Shown here: one piece after another, positions 17,265 to 26,341 of the stretch
How the letters are laid out: each line of letters begins with the position of its first letter
Position numbering within the stretch: the stretch's first letter is position 1
Origin: Variovorax sp.
GTDB taxonomy: Bacteria > Pseudomonadota > Gammaproteobacteria > Burkholderiales > Burkholderiaceae_C
NCBI GenBank assembly: GCA_025352265.1
Contig: JANXTS010000054.1
Coordinates: 1-63,657 of the forward strand
Reading direction: 5' to 3'
DNA: 63,657 bases
Translations under genes and position numbers: made by a program
Notes under the pieces: model-generated
Database searches by the model: none
Told to the model about the DNA's origin: nothing
Seen by the model: only the letters and a program-made list of their open reading frames with translations

Positions 17265-17996
17265 TTAGCCTTTTCGCGGAAGAAGAGAAAGGAATTCGCG
17301 ACGCAAGTTCGGGTCTTTGAGGAACACACCGCGCATTACGGAATTGATCATCTTGCTATCCATTTCCTTCACGCCGCGCCATGCCATGCAGAAGTGCTCT
17401 GCTTCCATAACGAGGGCTAGTCCATCGGGCTGGGTCTTTTCCTGGATCAGGTTGGCAAGTTGCACCACGGCCTCTTCCTGGATCTGAGGGCGGGCCATCA
17501 CCCATTCAGCAAGTCGTGCGTATTTAGACAGCCCAATTACATTCGTGTGCTCGTTCGGCATGATGCCAATCCAGAGCTTGCCGATGATCGGGCAGAAATG
17601 GTGCGAGCAGGCACTGCGCACGGTGATCGGCCCGACGATCATCAACTCGTTCAAATGTTCGGCGTTGGGAAACTCGGTCAGCTTGGGCGGCGGAACATAA
17701 CGGCCACCAAACACCTCGTTTAAGTACATCTTGGCGACACGCCTGGCGGTGTTGTCGGTGTTGTGGTCGTGCTCGACATCGATGACGAGGCTGTCGAGAA
17801 CGCCCTTCATCTTGATCTCGACCTCGTCGAGCAGCGACGCCATTTCGCCGGGCTCGATGAAGTCCGCAATGTTGTCGTTGGCATTGAAGCGCTTGCGCGC
17901 AGCAGTAATCCGCTCGCGAATCTTGATCGACACGGGCGTGCCTTCGTCGTCATCGGAGCGGTCTGCACCCTGTGCGGTGTCGGCTTTCTTCAACAT
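17265..17996 (-). CDS. folE: GTP cyclohydrolase I
   Basis: A 243-residue enzyme turning GTP into 7,8-dihydroneopterin triphosphate, the first step of folate synthesis. The zinc and catalytic residues are in VRSACSHHFCPIIGKLWIG and in EHFCMAWRGVKEMDSKM. About 50 N-terminal residues rich in charge (AQGADRSDDDEGTPVSIKIR) extend beyond the core. The BLUF gene follows two bases downstream and an EEP-family gene ends 16 bases upstream; nudB, for the next pterin step, is two genes upstream, so this is a small pterin-related cluster. Confidence 0.95.
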   Translation of the reverse strand: MLKKADTAQGADRSDDDEGTPVSIKIRERITAARKRFNANDNIADFIEPGEMASLLDEVEIKMKGVLDSLVIDVEHDHNTDNTARRVAKMYLNEVFGGRYVPPPKLTEFPNAEHLNELMIVGPITVRSACSHHFCPIIGKLWIGIMPNEHTNVIGLSKYARLAEWVMARPQIQEEAVVQLANLIQEKTQPDGLALVMEAEHFCMAWRGVKEMDSKMINSVMRGVFLKDPNLRREFLSLLPRKG

Positions 17997-18012
17997 GCTG
18001 GCATCCTATCAA

Positions 18013-18753
18013 TCAAAGCAAAAAGTCGGTCACGAGCGGCAGGTGATCCGACATGCGCGACCAAATGGGACCGCGCGGCGCAGAGCATTCGACGGGCTCG
18101 ATATGACGTCCGTAAATGAAGTCGAGCTGGGCGACCGGCAGCCGCGAGGGGTAGGTCAAGGTGCGCGTGCCGTGCACGTCACGCAGGCCCATCGCGTTCA
18201 TCGCGACCCGCATGCGCGCGCCCCAGTCGTTGAAGTCGCCAGCCACAACGACAGCTTCTTCGGGCGGAATCTCACGCTCGATAAACTCTCGCAGCCGCAC
18301 GATCTGCCGCACCCGGCTACCCTTGATTAGACCCAGGTGCACCACGATGGCATGGAGCGGTCGGTCGTTGATTTCGATCACCACGTGCAACAAGCCTCGC
18401 TGCTCGAACCGGTGGTCCGAGATGTCCTGGTGACCCTGCCGCAGTACCGGCCAGCGCGTCAACAACGCATTGCCGTGTTCGCCGTGCCGTGTGACGGCGT
18501 TGGTTTCATAAACCGCCGTGTAGCCCTCGGGCGCCAAAAAATCGGCTTGCGGCAACTCGGGCCAATGGTTGAAGCGTGCCGCTGCCTGCCGGTTCATCTT
18601 TCGCACTTCCTGCAGGCAGACTATGTCGGCATCGAGTTGCTCGATAGCGTGCCCCAGGTTGTGGATTTCCAGCCGACGTGCGGGACCGATGCCCTGCACA
18701 CCTTTGTGGATGTTGTAGGTGGCCACACGCAATGTCGAACTGGAACCGGTCAT
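18013..18753 (-). CDS. Endonuclease/exonuclease/phosphatase (EEP) family protein, YbhP-like
   Basis: A 246-residue metal-dependent phosphohydrolase of the EEP fold. Motifs in order: RVATYNIHKG, CLQEVRKMNR (catalytic Glu), HGEHGNALLTRWP, VVAGDFNDWG and the C-terminal MSDHLPLVTDF. The start is the ATG at 18753, which overlaps the nudB stop by four bases (ATGA). In E. coli the homologue YbhP sits next to cardiolipin synthase ClsB; here no such synthase follows and folE takes that place. The substrate is unknown. Confidence 0.88.
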   Translation of the reverse strand: MTGSSSTLRVATYNIHKGVQGIGPARRLEIHNLGHAIEQLDADIVCLQEVRKMNRQAAARFNHWPELPQADFLAPEGYTAVYETNAVTRHGEHGNALLTRWPVLRQGHQDISDHRFEQRGLLHVVIEINDRPLHAIVVHLGLIKGSRVRQIVRLREFIEREIPPEEAVVVAGDFNDWGARMRVAMNAMGLRDVHGTRTLTYPSRLPVAQLDFIYGRHIEPVECSAPRGPIWSRMSDHLPLVTDFLL

Positions 18754-19217
18754 TGCGCAAATTGTGGCAGTAACAGAATGGCTCCGGCGTTGGACGGTGA
18801 AAAGCAGGCATCGGCCGCGTCCCGGTACGGTAGCCATTTCCAGGCGGTGTGCTCTCGCGGTGCAAGTGTGGGCGTCAAGCGCTCGCGAACGCGTAAGCCG
18901 AACAGATGTTCGGTGTTGTGCCTCACGCCCGGCGCGTAGCGACCAAGCCACTGCGAATAAATCTCGTACACGTTTTGTATCTGCCAGTTGACCAATTGCG
19001 ACGCCAGAGCAGTGCCCACGCCGCAATCGATGCCGGTTTCCTCTCCGACCTCGCGTGCGGCAGTAACTTCCACCGGTTCTTCCAGTGCATCTTTGCTGCC
19101 GGTAACCGACTGCCAAAACTCATTGGCATCGGCTCGCTTGATCAGTAATACGTCGAGTGCAGACGTGTAGATCACTACCAACACCGACTCGGGGATTTTC
19201 CAGGCACGCTCGGTCAT
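18750..19217 (-). CDS. nudB: Dihydroneopterin triphosphate diphosphatase
   Basis: A 155-residue Nudix hydrolase. In folate synthesis this family removes pyrophosphate from the FolE product. The family-specific FWQSVTGS precedes a near-canonical Nudix box with AAREVGEETGI (residues 53-63); the leading glycine is one position off the strict consensus. The later EHTAWKWLPY matches NudB enzymes. It follows aspS by 17 bases, as in many betaproteobacteria, and is translationally coupled to the EEP gene. Confidence 0.88.
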   Translation of the reverse strand: MTERAWKIPESVLVVIYTSALDVLLIKRADANEFWQSVTGSKDALEEPVEVTAAREVGEETGIDCGVGTALASQLVNWQIQNVYEIYSQWLGRYAPGVRHNTEHLFGLRVRERLTPTLAPREHTAWKWLPYRDAADACFSPSNAGAILLLPQFAQ

Positions 19218-19234
19218 CGTGCCGCCCGATGCCG

Positions 19235-21037
19235 TCAGGCTTCCTGCACGTTACGCAGCTTGATATGCAGTTCGCGCAGTTGCTTTTCGTCGACCGGGCT
19301 CGGCGCCTGGGTGAGCAAATCTTGCGCGCGCTGGGTCTTGGGAAAGGCGATGACATCGCGGATCGATTCGGCGCCCGTCATGAGCATTACCAGGCGGTCG
19401 AGACCGATGGCAATACCGCCATGCGGAGGTGCGCCGTATTGCAGCGCGTCGAGCAGAAAGCCGAACTTCTGCTGCGCGTCTTCGGCGTTGATCTTGAGCG
19501 CGCGGAACACCTTGCTCTGAACTTCTTCGCGGTGGATACGAACCGAGCCACCGCCCATCTCGATGCCGTTGAGCACCATGTCGTAGGCCTTGGCGATGCA
19601 CTTCTCGGGCGCCGTGTCCATCAAGTCTTCATGACCGTCCTTCGGCGCTGTGAACGGGTGATGCACGGCAGACCAGCGCTGGCCTTCCTGATCGAATTCG
19701 AACATCGGGAAGTCGATCACCCAGAGCGGCGCCCAACGATCGTCGAGCAGGCCGGCCTTCTTGCCAAAAGCGCTGTGACCGATCTTCACGCGCAACGCGC
19801 CGATGGCGTCGTTGACGACCTTTTCCTTGTCGGCGCCGAAGAACAGGATGTCGCCGTTGCGAGCTCCCGTGCGCGCGATGATTTCGGCCAGCGTGGCGTC
19901 GTCGAGGTTCTTCACGATCGGGCTCTGCAGGCCTTCGCGGCCGGACGCCGCATCGTTCACCTTGATGTACGCCAAGCCCTTGGCGCCGTAGATCTTGACG
20001 AACTCGGTGTACGCATCGATCTCGCTGCGCGGCATGCCGCCTTCACCGCCGCCACCCTTGACGCGCAAGGCGACGACACGGCCGCCTTCCATCGTCGCGG
20101 CATTCGAGAACACCTTGAAGTCGACGCGCTTCATGATCTCGGTCAGCTCGGTGAACTCAAGCTTGACGCGCAGGTCGGGCTTGTCGGAGCCGTACTTGAA
20201 CATAGCCTCCGAGTACGTCATCGTCGGGAACACGGGCAAATCGATAGCAGCCGCCGAACGGAACACCTGGCGAATCATCTTTTCGAACATCTCGCGGATT
20301 TCTTCTTCCGCCATGAACGAGGTTTCAATGTCGATTTGCGTGAACTCGGGCTGACGGTCGGCGCGCAAGTCTTCGTCGCGAAAGCATTTGACGATTTGGT
20401 AGTAGCGGTCGTAGCCGGCCACCATCAGCAACTGCTTGAAGAGCTGGGGCGATTGCGGCAGCGCGAAGAAACTGCCGTCGTGCACGCGGCTCGGCACCAG
20501 GTAGTCACGAGCGCCTTCAGGCGTCGACTTACCGAGCATCGGCGTCTCTATGTCGATAAACCCATTGGCATCGAGGAACTTGCGTGCCTCCATCGTGACC
20601 TTGTAGCGCAGCATCATGTTGCGCTGCATGGCGGGACGGCGCAGGTCGAGCACGCGATGCGTGAGGCGCGTGGTCTCGCTCAGGTTGTCGTCGTCCAGCG
20701 TGAACGGCGGCGTCACCGACGGGTTGAGCACCTTGAGCTCATGGCACAACACTTCGATCTTGCCGCTCTTGAGCGTTTCGTTGACGGTGCCTTCGGGGCG
20801 CGCGCGCACCAGGCCTTTGACCTGGATGCAGAACTCGTTGCGCAAGTCTTCGGCGATAGCGAACTGCGCGGCACGGTCGGGGTCGCACACGACCTGCACG
20901 TAGCCTTCTCGATCACGCAAGTCGATGAAGATGACGCCGCCGTGGTCGCGCCGGCGATTGACCCAACCGCAAAGGCTGACGGTTTGACCCAATTGGGCCT
21001 CGGTCACGAGACCGCAATATTCAGAACGCATGAGCAT
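19235..21037 (-). CDS. aspS: Aspartyl-tRNA synthetase
   Basis: A 600-residue class II synthetase. The N-terminal OB-fold anticodon domain contains [20 protein letters not shown]. Motif 2 reads [20 protein letters not shown], a bacterial GAD insertion is present, and motif 3 is [15 protein letters not shown] near the end. I start it at ATG 21037 (MLMRSEYCG); the frame is open another 99 codons upstream, but that overlaps DUF502 and is unlike AspRS. A GGAAA lies nine bases before the ATG. A compact hairpin (21049-21063) sits just upstream. Whether the enzyme also charges tRNA-Asn cannot be judged here. Confidence 0.97.
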   Translation of the reverse strand: MLMRSEYCGLVTEAQLGQTVSLCGWVNRRRDHGGVIFIDLRDREGYVQVVCDPDRAAQFAIAEDLRNEFCIQVKGLVRARPEGTVNETLKSGKIEVLCHELKVLNPSVTPPFTLDDDNLSETTRLTHRVLDLRRPAMQRNMMLRYKVTMEARKFLDANGFIDIETPMLGKSTPEGARDYLVPSRVHDGSFFALPQSPQLFKQLLMVAGYDRYYQIVKCFRDEDLRADRQPEFTQIDIETSFMAEEEIREMFEKMIRQVFRSAAAIDLPVFPTMTYSEAMFKYGSDKPDLRVKLEFTELTEIMKRVDFKVFSNAATMEGGRVVALRVKGGGGEGGMPRSEIDAYTEFVKIYGAKGLAYIKVNDAASGREGLQSPIVKNLDDATLAEIIARTGARNGDILFFGADKEKVVNDAIGALRVKIGHSAFGKKAGLLDDRWAPLWVIDFPMFEFDQEGQRWSAVHHPFTAPKDGHEDLMDTAPEKCIAKAYDMVLNGIEMGGGSVRIHREEVQSKVFRALKINAEDAQQKFGFLLDALQYGAPPHGGIAIGLDRLVMLMTGAESIRDVIAFPKTQRAQDLLTQAPSPVDEKQLRELHIKLRNVQEA

Positions 21038-21075
21038 GGTGATTTCCGGCGCCCGGAGGGCGCGTCTTTTCTTGT

Positions 21076-21699
21076 TTACTGCTTGATCGCCACCGTGGAA
21101 GGGCCGCCTGGAACGACCACCCCCATCGACACGATGTACTTGAGCGCATCGTCCACGCTCATCTTCAATTCGATGCAGTCGCTTCGCTTTAGCATCACGA
21201 AGTAGCCACCTGTCGGGTTCGGCGTGGTTGGTACATAGACGCCGAGGTAGTCGCCGCCGCCCATGTGCTCGAGCACGTCGGCACCCGGCGTGCCCGTGAC
21301 AAAAGCGATAGTCCAGAGGCCGTCGCGCGGCCATTGCACCAGAACGGCCGTGCGAAAAGCATTGCCGTTCTCGGAGAAGAGCGTGTCGGAAACCTGCTTG
21401 ACGCTTGAATAGATCGACCGCACGACCGGAATGCGCCGCACCACCGCGTCGCCCCAGCCCAGCAGTCGCTTACCGACGAAATTACTGGCGACCGCTCCGA
21501 CGACCAGAAGGATGGCCAGCGTGAGCAGCACGCCCAAGCCGCGAACCTTGTGGTCGAAGAGCCACTTCTGCCAATCGTCGGGCAACAGCCACAACGTCTG
21601 GTCGAGCGTGCCAATAATCCAGTTAAGCACGCCGAGCGTGATCACCAGCGGCACGATGACCAACAAGCCCGACAGCAGCCATTTGCGAATCGCGAGCAT
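21076..21699 (-). CDS. DUF502 family membrane protein
   Basis: A 207-residue protein with two N-terminal membrane segments ([20 protein letters not shown] and [19 protein letters not shown]) and a soluble C-terminal part containing the conserved [29 protein letters not shown] and [17 protein letters not shown]. This matches the widespread DUF502 family; function unknown. It is encoded between fmdB (8 bases) and aspS (38 bases), an arrangement common in Burkholderiales. Confidence 0.92.
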   Translation of the reverse strand: MLAIRKWLLSGLLVIVPLVITLGVLNWIIGTLDQTLWLLPDDWQKWLFDHKVRGLGVLLTLAILLVVGAVASNFVGKRLLGWGDAVVRRIPVVRSIYSSVKQVSDTLFSENGNAFRTAVLVQWPRDGLWTIAFVTGTPGADVLEHMGGGDYLGVYVPTTPNPTGGYFVMLKRSDCIELKMSVDDALKYIVSMGVVVPGGPSTVAIKQ

Positions 21700-21707
21700 G
21701 AACGGTC

Positions 21708-22100
21708 TCAGTCGCCTTTGGCTGCGGGCTTTGGCGCAGGCGACGGCGACGGCGAGGCGGCTGGCGTGCTGGCCGCGGCGGGCGCGGGTGAAGCGGCCGG
21801 CGCCGCAGGGCTTGCAGCCGCTGCGTCGGCGTTGCCGCCGCCGGTGGGCTCAGCCGGCTTGCCATCAGACTTCTGATCTGGTGTGTCGCCGGGCTTGTCT
21901 GCCGGCTTTTTGCCTCCGCCCTCGCGGAAATCGGTAACGTACCAGCCCGAACCCTTGAGCTGAAAGCCTGCCGCGGTGACTTGCTTCTCGAACGCGCTTT
22001 TTCCGCAGTTTGGACACACCGTGAGCGGCGCGTCGGACATTTTCTGCAGCGAGTCTTTGGCGAAGCCGCAGGCGCTACATTTGTAGGCGTAAATGGGCAT
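21708..22100 (-). CDS. FmdB-family zinc-ribbon protein
   Basis: A 130-residue protein with an N-terminal zinc ribbon: MPIYAYKCSACGF and, 20 residues on, CPNCGKS, giving two CxxC pairs. After the core (FQLKGSGWYVTDFR) comes a 60-residue low-complexity tail of Ala, Pro and Ser. Relatives usually have a short tail, so this one is long and probably disordered. These proteins are thought to be regulatory or to assist other factors. It starts the fmdB-DUF502-aspS-nudB run; a TATAAT lies 50 bases upstream. Confidence 0.88.
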   Translation of the reverse strand: MPIYAYKCSACGFAKDSLQKMSDAPLTVCPNCGKSAFEKQVTAAGFQLKGSGWYVTDFREGGGKKPADKPGDTPDQKSDGKPAEPTGGGNADAAAASPAAPAASPAPAAASTPAASPSPSPAPKPAAKGD

Positions 22101-22149
22101 GGGAACCTGGTAGAAACGAGCGCCTGACCGGCCGCTCGCAAAGCCTTCA

Positions 22150-22155
22150 ATTATA
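22150..22155 (-). promoter_or_regulatory. Candidate -10 element for fmdB-aspS operon
   Basis: A perfect TATAAT on the minus strand, 50 bases before the fmdB ATG and downstream of the potI stop. I see no good -35 hexamer at 16-18 bases. It suggests that fmdB-DUF502-aspS can be transcribed apart from the pot operon. Confidence 0.4.
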
Positions 22156-22181
22156 GATGCCGTACCCCGACGCCCATCTTG

Positions 22182-23021
22182 TCACCCCCGAAGAGCCGCC
22201 TGCTGCTCGCGATAGCGCCGGCGCTCGTGCGCCGCGATGAAGTAGCTTGAAGCGATCACGAAAACCGCGACCACGGCGATCACTACGGTCGCCAACGCAT
22301 TGACCGTCGGGTCGAGGCCCAGACGGGCTCTCGAGAAAATCACCAGCGGCAAGGTGGTCGAGCCCGGTCCGGACAAGAAGGCCGACATCACCACGTCATC
22401 GAGCGACAACGTAAAGGTCAACAGCCACGCCGCCACGAGCGAAGGCGCGATCATCGGCAACGTCACCAGGAAGAAAACCTGCGTCGGTCTGGCACCAAGA
22501 TCTTGCGCTGCCTCTTCGAATTGCGGGTTGAGGTCGCGCAGACGCGCACCGATGACGACCGTGGCGTAGGCCATTCCTACCAACAGATGGCCGAGCCAGA
22601 TCGTAAGCAAGCCCCTCTCGGGGAACCCGGTCAATCGCTGGAGTGACACCAGCATCAGCAGCAAAGACAGGCCGACGATGACCTCGGGCATGACCAGCGG
22701 CGCGCTCACCATGCCGGCAAATACCGCGCGGCCGCGGAACCGCGGAAAGCGCTCCAGCGTGAACGCCGCCAGCGTGCCGAGAAGAATCGAGCCCGTAGCG
22801 GTGGCGCCCGCGATCTTCAGCGAAAGGAACAGGCCCTGACGGATGTCATCGTCCTGAGCCAGCTTGTCGTACCAGCGCAGGCTGAAGCCGGCCCAGATGT
22901 TGGGCACCGGCGAATCGGTGAAGCTGAACACAACCAGCGCGACGATGGGCAAATACAAAAACGCAAAGCCGAGCAGCAGCCAGATGCGGCTGGTCCACCG
23001 GCCGGCACGCGTCGCGATCAT
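22182..23021 (-). CDS. potI: Polyamine ABC transporter permease PotI
   Basis: A 279-residue inner-membrane permease with about six membrane segments, starting IWLLLGFAFLYLPIVALVVF. The ABC permease EAA-type loop reads FEEAAQDLGARPTQVFFLV. It pairs with PotH to form the channel for putrescine or spermidine. The start is the ATG at 23021, which overlaps the potH stop by four bases (ATGA); the longer open frame upstream belongs to the potH region. It is the last gene of potFGHI. Confidence 0.92.
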   Translation of the reverse strand: MIATRAGRWTSRIWLLLGFAFLYLPIVALVVFSFTDSPVPNIWAGFSLRWYDKLAQDDDIRQGLFLSLKIAGATATGSILLGTLAAFTLERFPRFRGRAVFAGMVSAPLVMPEVIVGLSLLLMLVSLQRLTGFPERGLLTIWLGHLLVGMAYATVVIGARLRDLNPQFEEAAQDLGARPTQVFFLVTLPMIAPSLVAAWLLTFTLSLDDVVMSAFLSGPGSTTLPLVIFSRARLGLDPTVNALATVVIAVVAVFVIASSYFIAAHERRRYREQQAALRG

Positions 23022-23944
23022 CGGCGCGCCGCCTTTGTCTGGTTGTTGCTGAACAGCGCGAGCGGCACGATGATGAGCAACACCATCACCACCGCCACCG
23101 TGGAGGCCATGGGCCAGTCGTTGTTGGCGAAGAACTCGTCCCACAGCACGCGACCGATCATCAGCGTCTCCGGTCCGCCCAAGAGCTCGGGGATCACATA
23201 TTCCCCGATGCACGGAATGAAGACCAGCATGGCGCCGGCGACGATGCCGCTGCGTGACAGCGGAACGGTCACGCGCCAAAAGGCCTGCCACGGTGTGGCG
23301 CCGAGGTCTTGCGCGGCTTCGAGCCAGCGCAAGTCGAGCTTGGACAGCGTGCCGTACAGCGGCAACACCATGAATGGCAGGTAGGTGTAGACCATGCCCA
23401 ACACCAGCGAAAACGGGCTGTACATGAACTGGCCCGGCGCCGGTACCAGGCCGAGCCAGAAGAGCAACTGGTCCGCATGAACATGCATCAGCATCCTGCC
23501 GACCCAGCCGGTCTGCGCGTCGAGCAAGCCCTTCCACGCATACACACGCAGCAGGAAGCTGGTCCAAAACGGAAGCATGAGCCCCATGAGCAGCAAGGGC
23601 TGCCACCGCGACGACGCCCGCGCCATGAAGTAGGCGAACGGATAGCCGATGCCCAGGCAAATCAGCGTCGTTATGCCGGCGTACAGCAGCGAATGACCGT
23701 AGGTCGCCAGATACAAGTCATCCTGCAGGATGTTCGCGTAGTTCTGCAGGTCGAAGTGAAACGACAGGCCTTGGCTGCCGTAAGAGACGACATCGCCGAT
23801 GCTGCCGCCTTCCACCTGCGCGATGCTGATGCGCAGCACGATGAAAAAAGGCAAGAGGAAGAAGATGGCCAACCACAGCGCGGGGACGCCGATCACAAGT
23901 GCCTTGCCGCGGGCTGCTGAAGCGACGAACGTTGAGGAAACCAC
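23018..23944 (-). CDS. potH: Polyamine ABC transporter permease PotH
   Basis: A 308-residue permease with about six membrane segments (LVIGVPALWLAIFFLLPFFI first) and the conserved loop WLEAAQDLGATPWQAFWRV that contacts the ATPase. IPCIGEYVIPELLGG is typical of PotB/PotH proteins. It follows the ATPase gene by 10 bases and overlaps potI by four, so subunit production is coupled. Confidence 0.93.
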   Translation of the reverse strand: MVSSTFVASAARGKALVIGVPALWLAIFFLLPFFIVLRISIAQVEGGSIGDVVSYGSQGLSFHFDLQNYANILQDDLYLATYGHSLLYAGITTLICLGIGYPFAYFMARASSRWQPLLLMGLMLPFWTSFLLRVYAWKGLLDAQTGWVGRMLMHVHADQLLFWLGLVPAPGQFMYSPFSLVLGMVYTYLPFMVLPLYGTLSKLDLRWLEAAQDLGATPWQAFWRVTVPLSRSGIVAGAMLVFIPCIGEYVIPELLGGPETLMIGRVLWDEFFANNDWPMASTVAVVMVLLIIVPLALFSNNQTKAARR

Positions 23945-23954
23945 TGCAATTGTT

Positions 23955-25100
23955 CTACTGGGTCAGGACAACCTGCGAACCCGGCAGCCAGCGGGCCCAC
24001 ACAGCATCGCCGTGCATCGGCGCGCCGTCGCGGCTGCGCCTTTCGTTCCCGACGTTGACCTTGAGCGGCGCCCCGCTCGGCAGTTCGAGGTGGTACATCG
24101 TGTACCCGCCGAAGTAAGCCAGCGCCCGGACGATGCCCCGTACCTGATTGACCTGGTCGACTTGGTTGATCGGGTCGCGCTCGCCCCACGTGGCATCGTT
24201 CCCTCGATCGGCTCGCAACTCGATCTTTTCGGGCCGGACCGCGACAGTAACCAACTGGCCGGGTCGCATGCCTCCGCCGGGCGCGATGCGGTGCACGACA
24301 TCGGCACAACGCACATCCACGTGGCCACCATGATCACCATGATCATTCACCACGCCGTCCATAAGATTGACATCGCCAATGAAGTCGGCCACGAAGCGCG
24401 TTGTCGGCGACTCGTAGACGTCGACCGGACTACCGACCTGCAGGAACCGACCCTCGCTCATGACCGCGATGCGCGACGCCATCGTCATCGCCTCTTGCTG
24501 GTCGTGCGTCACCATGACGCAAGTGACCCCGACGTCGCGAATGATGTTGACCAGTTCGATCTGCGTGGCCTCGCGCAGTTTGCGGTCGAGCGCGCCGAGC
24601 GGTTCGTCGAGCAGCAAAAGTTGCGGGCGCTTTGCCAGGCTGCGGGCCAGCGCAACACGCTGCTGCTGCCCGCCTGAAAGCTGGTGCGGCTTGCGTTTGG
24701 CGAACTGCGGCATTTGAACCAGCCGGAGCATGTCTTCGACGCGTGATGCAATTTCCGCTTTGGGCAGCCCGTCGCGCCGCAGCCCGAAAGCGATGTTGTC
24801 CCAGACCGTCAGGTGCGGAAATAGCGCATATGACTGAAACATCATATTGACCGGTCGCTCGTACGGCGGCATCCTGGCCAGATCGATTCTGCCTAACGTC
24901 ACGCTGCCCGACGACGGCGTCTCGAAGCCGGCCAGAATGCGAAGCAAGGTGCTTTTGCCACAGCCCGACGATCCGAGCAGCGCAAAAATCTCGCCCCGCG
25001 CCACGTCGAGACTGACCTCGTCCACCGCCCGAAAATCGCCAAAATCTTTCGTAACGGCTGCAATACGCAAGAAAGCGCTGTCGTCAATGCCGGCGTTCAT
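23955..25100 (-). CDS. potG: Polyamine ABC transporter ATP-binding protein PotG
   Basis: A 381-residue ATPase that powers polyamine import. Walker A GSSGCGKST is at residues 43-51, the signature LSGGQQQRVALARSLAKRP follows, and Walker B is LLLLDEPLGALD with the H loop VMVTHDQQEAM. The C-terminal TOBE region (from about residue 265) has two odd insertions: a His/Asp-rich HGDHGGHVDVR and a repetitive INQVDQVNQV, both encoded by nine-base tandem repeats. The family is usually about 375 residues, so these may be small expansions in a loop. Confidence 0.93.
   Translation of the reverse strand: MNAGIDDSAFLRIAAVTKDFGDFRAVDEVSLDVARGEIFALLGSSGCGKSTLLRILAGFETPSSGSVTLGRIDLARMPPYERPVNMMFQSYALFPHLTVWDNIAFGLRRDGLPKAEIASRVEDMLRLVQMPQFAKRKPHQLSGGQQQRVALARSLAKRPQLLLLDEPLGALDRKLREATQIELVNIIRDVGVTCVMVTHDQQEAMTMASRIAVMSEGRFLQVGSPVDVYESPTTRFVADFIGDVNLMDGVVNDHGDHGGHVDVRCADVVHRIAPGGGMRPGQLVTVAVRPEKIELRADRGNDATWGERDPINQVDQVNQVRGIVRALAYFGGYTMYHLELPSGAPLKVNVGNERRSRDGAPMHGDAVWARWLPGSQVVLTQ
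24142..24177. repeat. Imperfect 9-base tandem repeat in potG
   Basis: Four consecutive nine-base units: acctgattg, acctggtcg, acttggttg, atcgggtcg. On the coding (minus) strand they encode the repetitive segment around INQVDQVNQV in the C-terminal domain. The unit keeps the frame. Confidence 0.6.
24327..24344. repeat. Perfect 9-base direct repeat in potG
   Basis: accatgatc occurs twice in tandem (24327-24335 and 24336-24344), encoding the His/Asp-rich DHGDHGG part of the PotG C-terminal domain on the minus strand. It is the second nine-base duplication in this gene. Confidence 0.6.
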
Positions 25101-25110
25101 GCGGAGCCCG

Positions 25111-26244
25111 TCAGCGGTTGGCCTTGAAGTTGGTGAAGGTCCGGGTGATGAGCCGCAACGTGGCCTGATCCGGCGTGTCCGGCGCGATCATCGTGGACAA
25201 CGCGGCCTCGTCCAGGAAAACGGCCTTGTCTTTGGCGAGCGCGGGGTTGACGAACTTCATCGCCGCCTTATTCGGATTCGCATAGAACACCTTGTTGGTG
25301 AGCGACGCATCCACTTCCGGGCGCAGGATGTAGTTGATCCATTTGTGGGCGTTTTCGGGGTGCTTGGCATCTTTCGGGATTGCCATGGTGTCGAAGAACA
25401 ACAGGCCACCCATCCTGGGCAACAGCACTTCCAGGTTCTGCGGCGTGTTTGCTTTGGTCGACTTGTCCTTGGCGATCATGATGTCGCCGGACCAGCCGAT
25501 AACCGCACACAACTGGCCTTTGGCCATCTGGTCAATGTAGTCGGAACCCGACCCCGAAAAGCGCGTAACAGAGGGCCTTACGGCCTTGAGCATGACGCCG
25601 ACAGCCTTGTAGTCTTCCGGGTCCTGGCTGCGCGGTTCCTTGCCGATGTACTTCAGCGCAATCGGCAAAATTTCGGATGCAGTGTCCAGGAACGACACAC
25701 CGCAGCCCTTCAGCTTGGATGCGTACTCAGGTTTGAAAACCAGGTCCCATGCGTTTTGCGGCATGGGCGTCGAACCGAGGGCTTTCTTGACCTGATCGAC
25801 GTTGATGCCGACGGTGGTGTAACCCCAGAGCCAGTCGACCAGGTAACCGTTGCCCGGGTCCATCTTGGCAAGTTGTGCCTGCACCGCGAGATCGAGGTTC
25901 GCGAGATTCGGAATTTTCGATTTATCAAGTTTGCGCAGCAGACCGGCGTTGATCTGCATCTTGGCGAAGTGCGAGCCCGGCACCACGACGTCGTACCCGC
26001 TCATGCCGGCAACCAGCTTGGCATGCAGCGCCTCGTTGCTGTCGAACAGGTCGTACCGGACCTTGATGCCGGTTTCCTTCTCGAAATTCTTGATCGTGTC
26101 ATCGGCGATGTAGTCGCCCCAGTTGTACACGTTGAGCACCGGCTCTTCTTGTGCCTGCGCATGCACTGGTGCCACTACCAGTACGCCGGCGCCTCCCATC
26201 AGAAGCTCGACGCACAGAACCAAACGCAGCAGCATCAACTTCAT
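25111..26244 (-). CDS. potF: Periplasmic polyamine-binding protein PotF
   Basis: A 377-residue solute-binding protein of the PotD/PotF family. A cleavable signal peptide (LVLCVELLMGGAGVLVVAP, then HAQA) is followed by the conserved LNVYNWGDYIADDTIKNFEK, SGYDVVVPGSHFAKMQ and a C-terminal INYILRPEV region. It would deliver putrescine or a related polyamine to PotHI. I start it at ATG 26244 (MKLMLLRL), which has AAGG upstream; an earlier start adds seven residues. It is the first gene of potFGHI. Confidence 0.93.
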   Translation of the reverse strand: MKLMLLRLVLCVELLMGGAGVLVVAPVHAQAQEEPVLNVYNWGDYIADDTIKNFEKETGIKVRYDLFDSNEALHAKLVAGMSGYDVVVPGSHFAKMQINAGLLRKLDKSKIPNLANLDLAVQAQLAKMDPGNGYLVDWLWGYTTVGINVDQVKKALGSTPMPQNAWDLVFKPEYASKLKGCGVSFLDTASEILPIALKYIGKEPRSQDPEDYKAVGVMLKAVRPSVTRFSGSGSDYIDQMAKGQLCAVIGWSGDIMIAKDKSTKANTPQNLEVLLPRMGGLLFFDTMAIPKDAKHPENAHKWINYILRPEVDASLTNKVFYANPNKAAMKFVNPALAKDKAVFLDEAALSTMIAPDTPDQATLRLITRTFTNFKANR

Positions 26245-26341
26245 GGGCACACCTTCGAAAGACAAAACATCGACCGAAACCCGTCGGGCACTCGGAACGA
26301 AAGGCGCGAACTATCCAACCTCGGCGTCAACGCCTCGCGCC

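Noticed and set aside
19157..21205. A 682-codon open frame on the plus strand opposite aspS
   Set aside because: It is antisense to a certain gene. High G+C removes stops in such frames, and the translation shows no domain, only His/Arg/Ala/Leu-rich composition.
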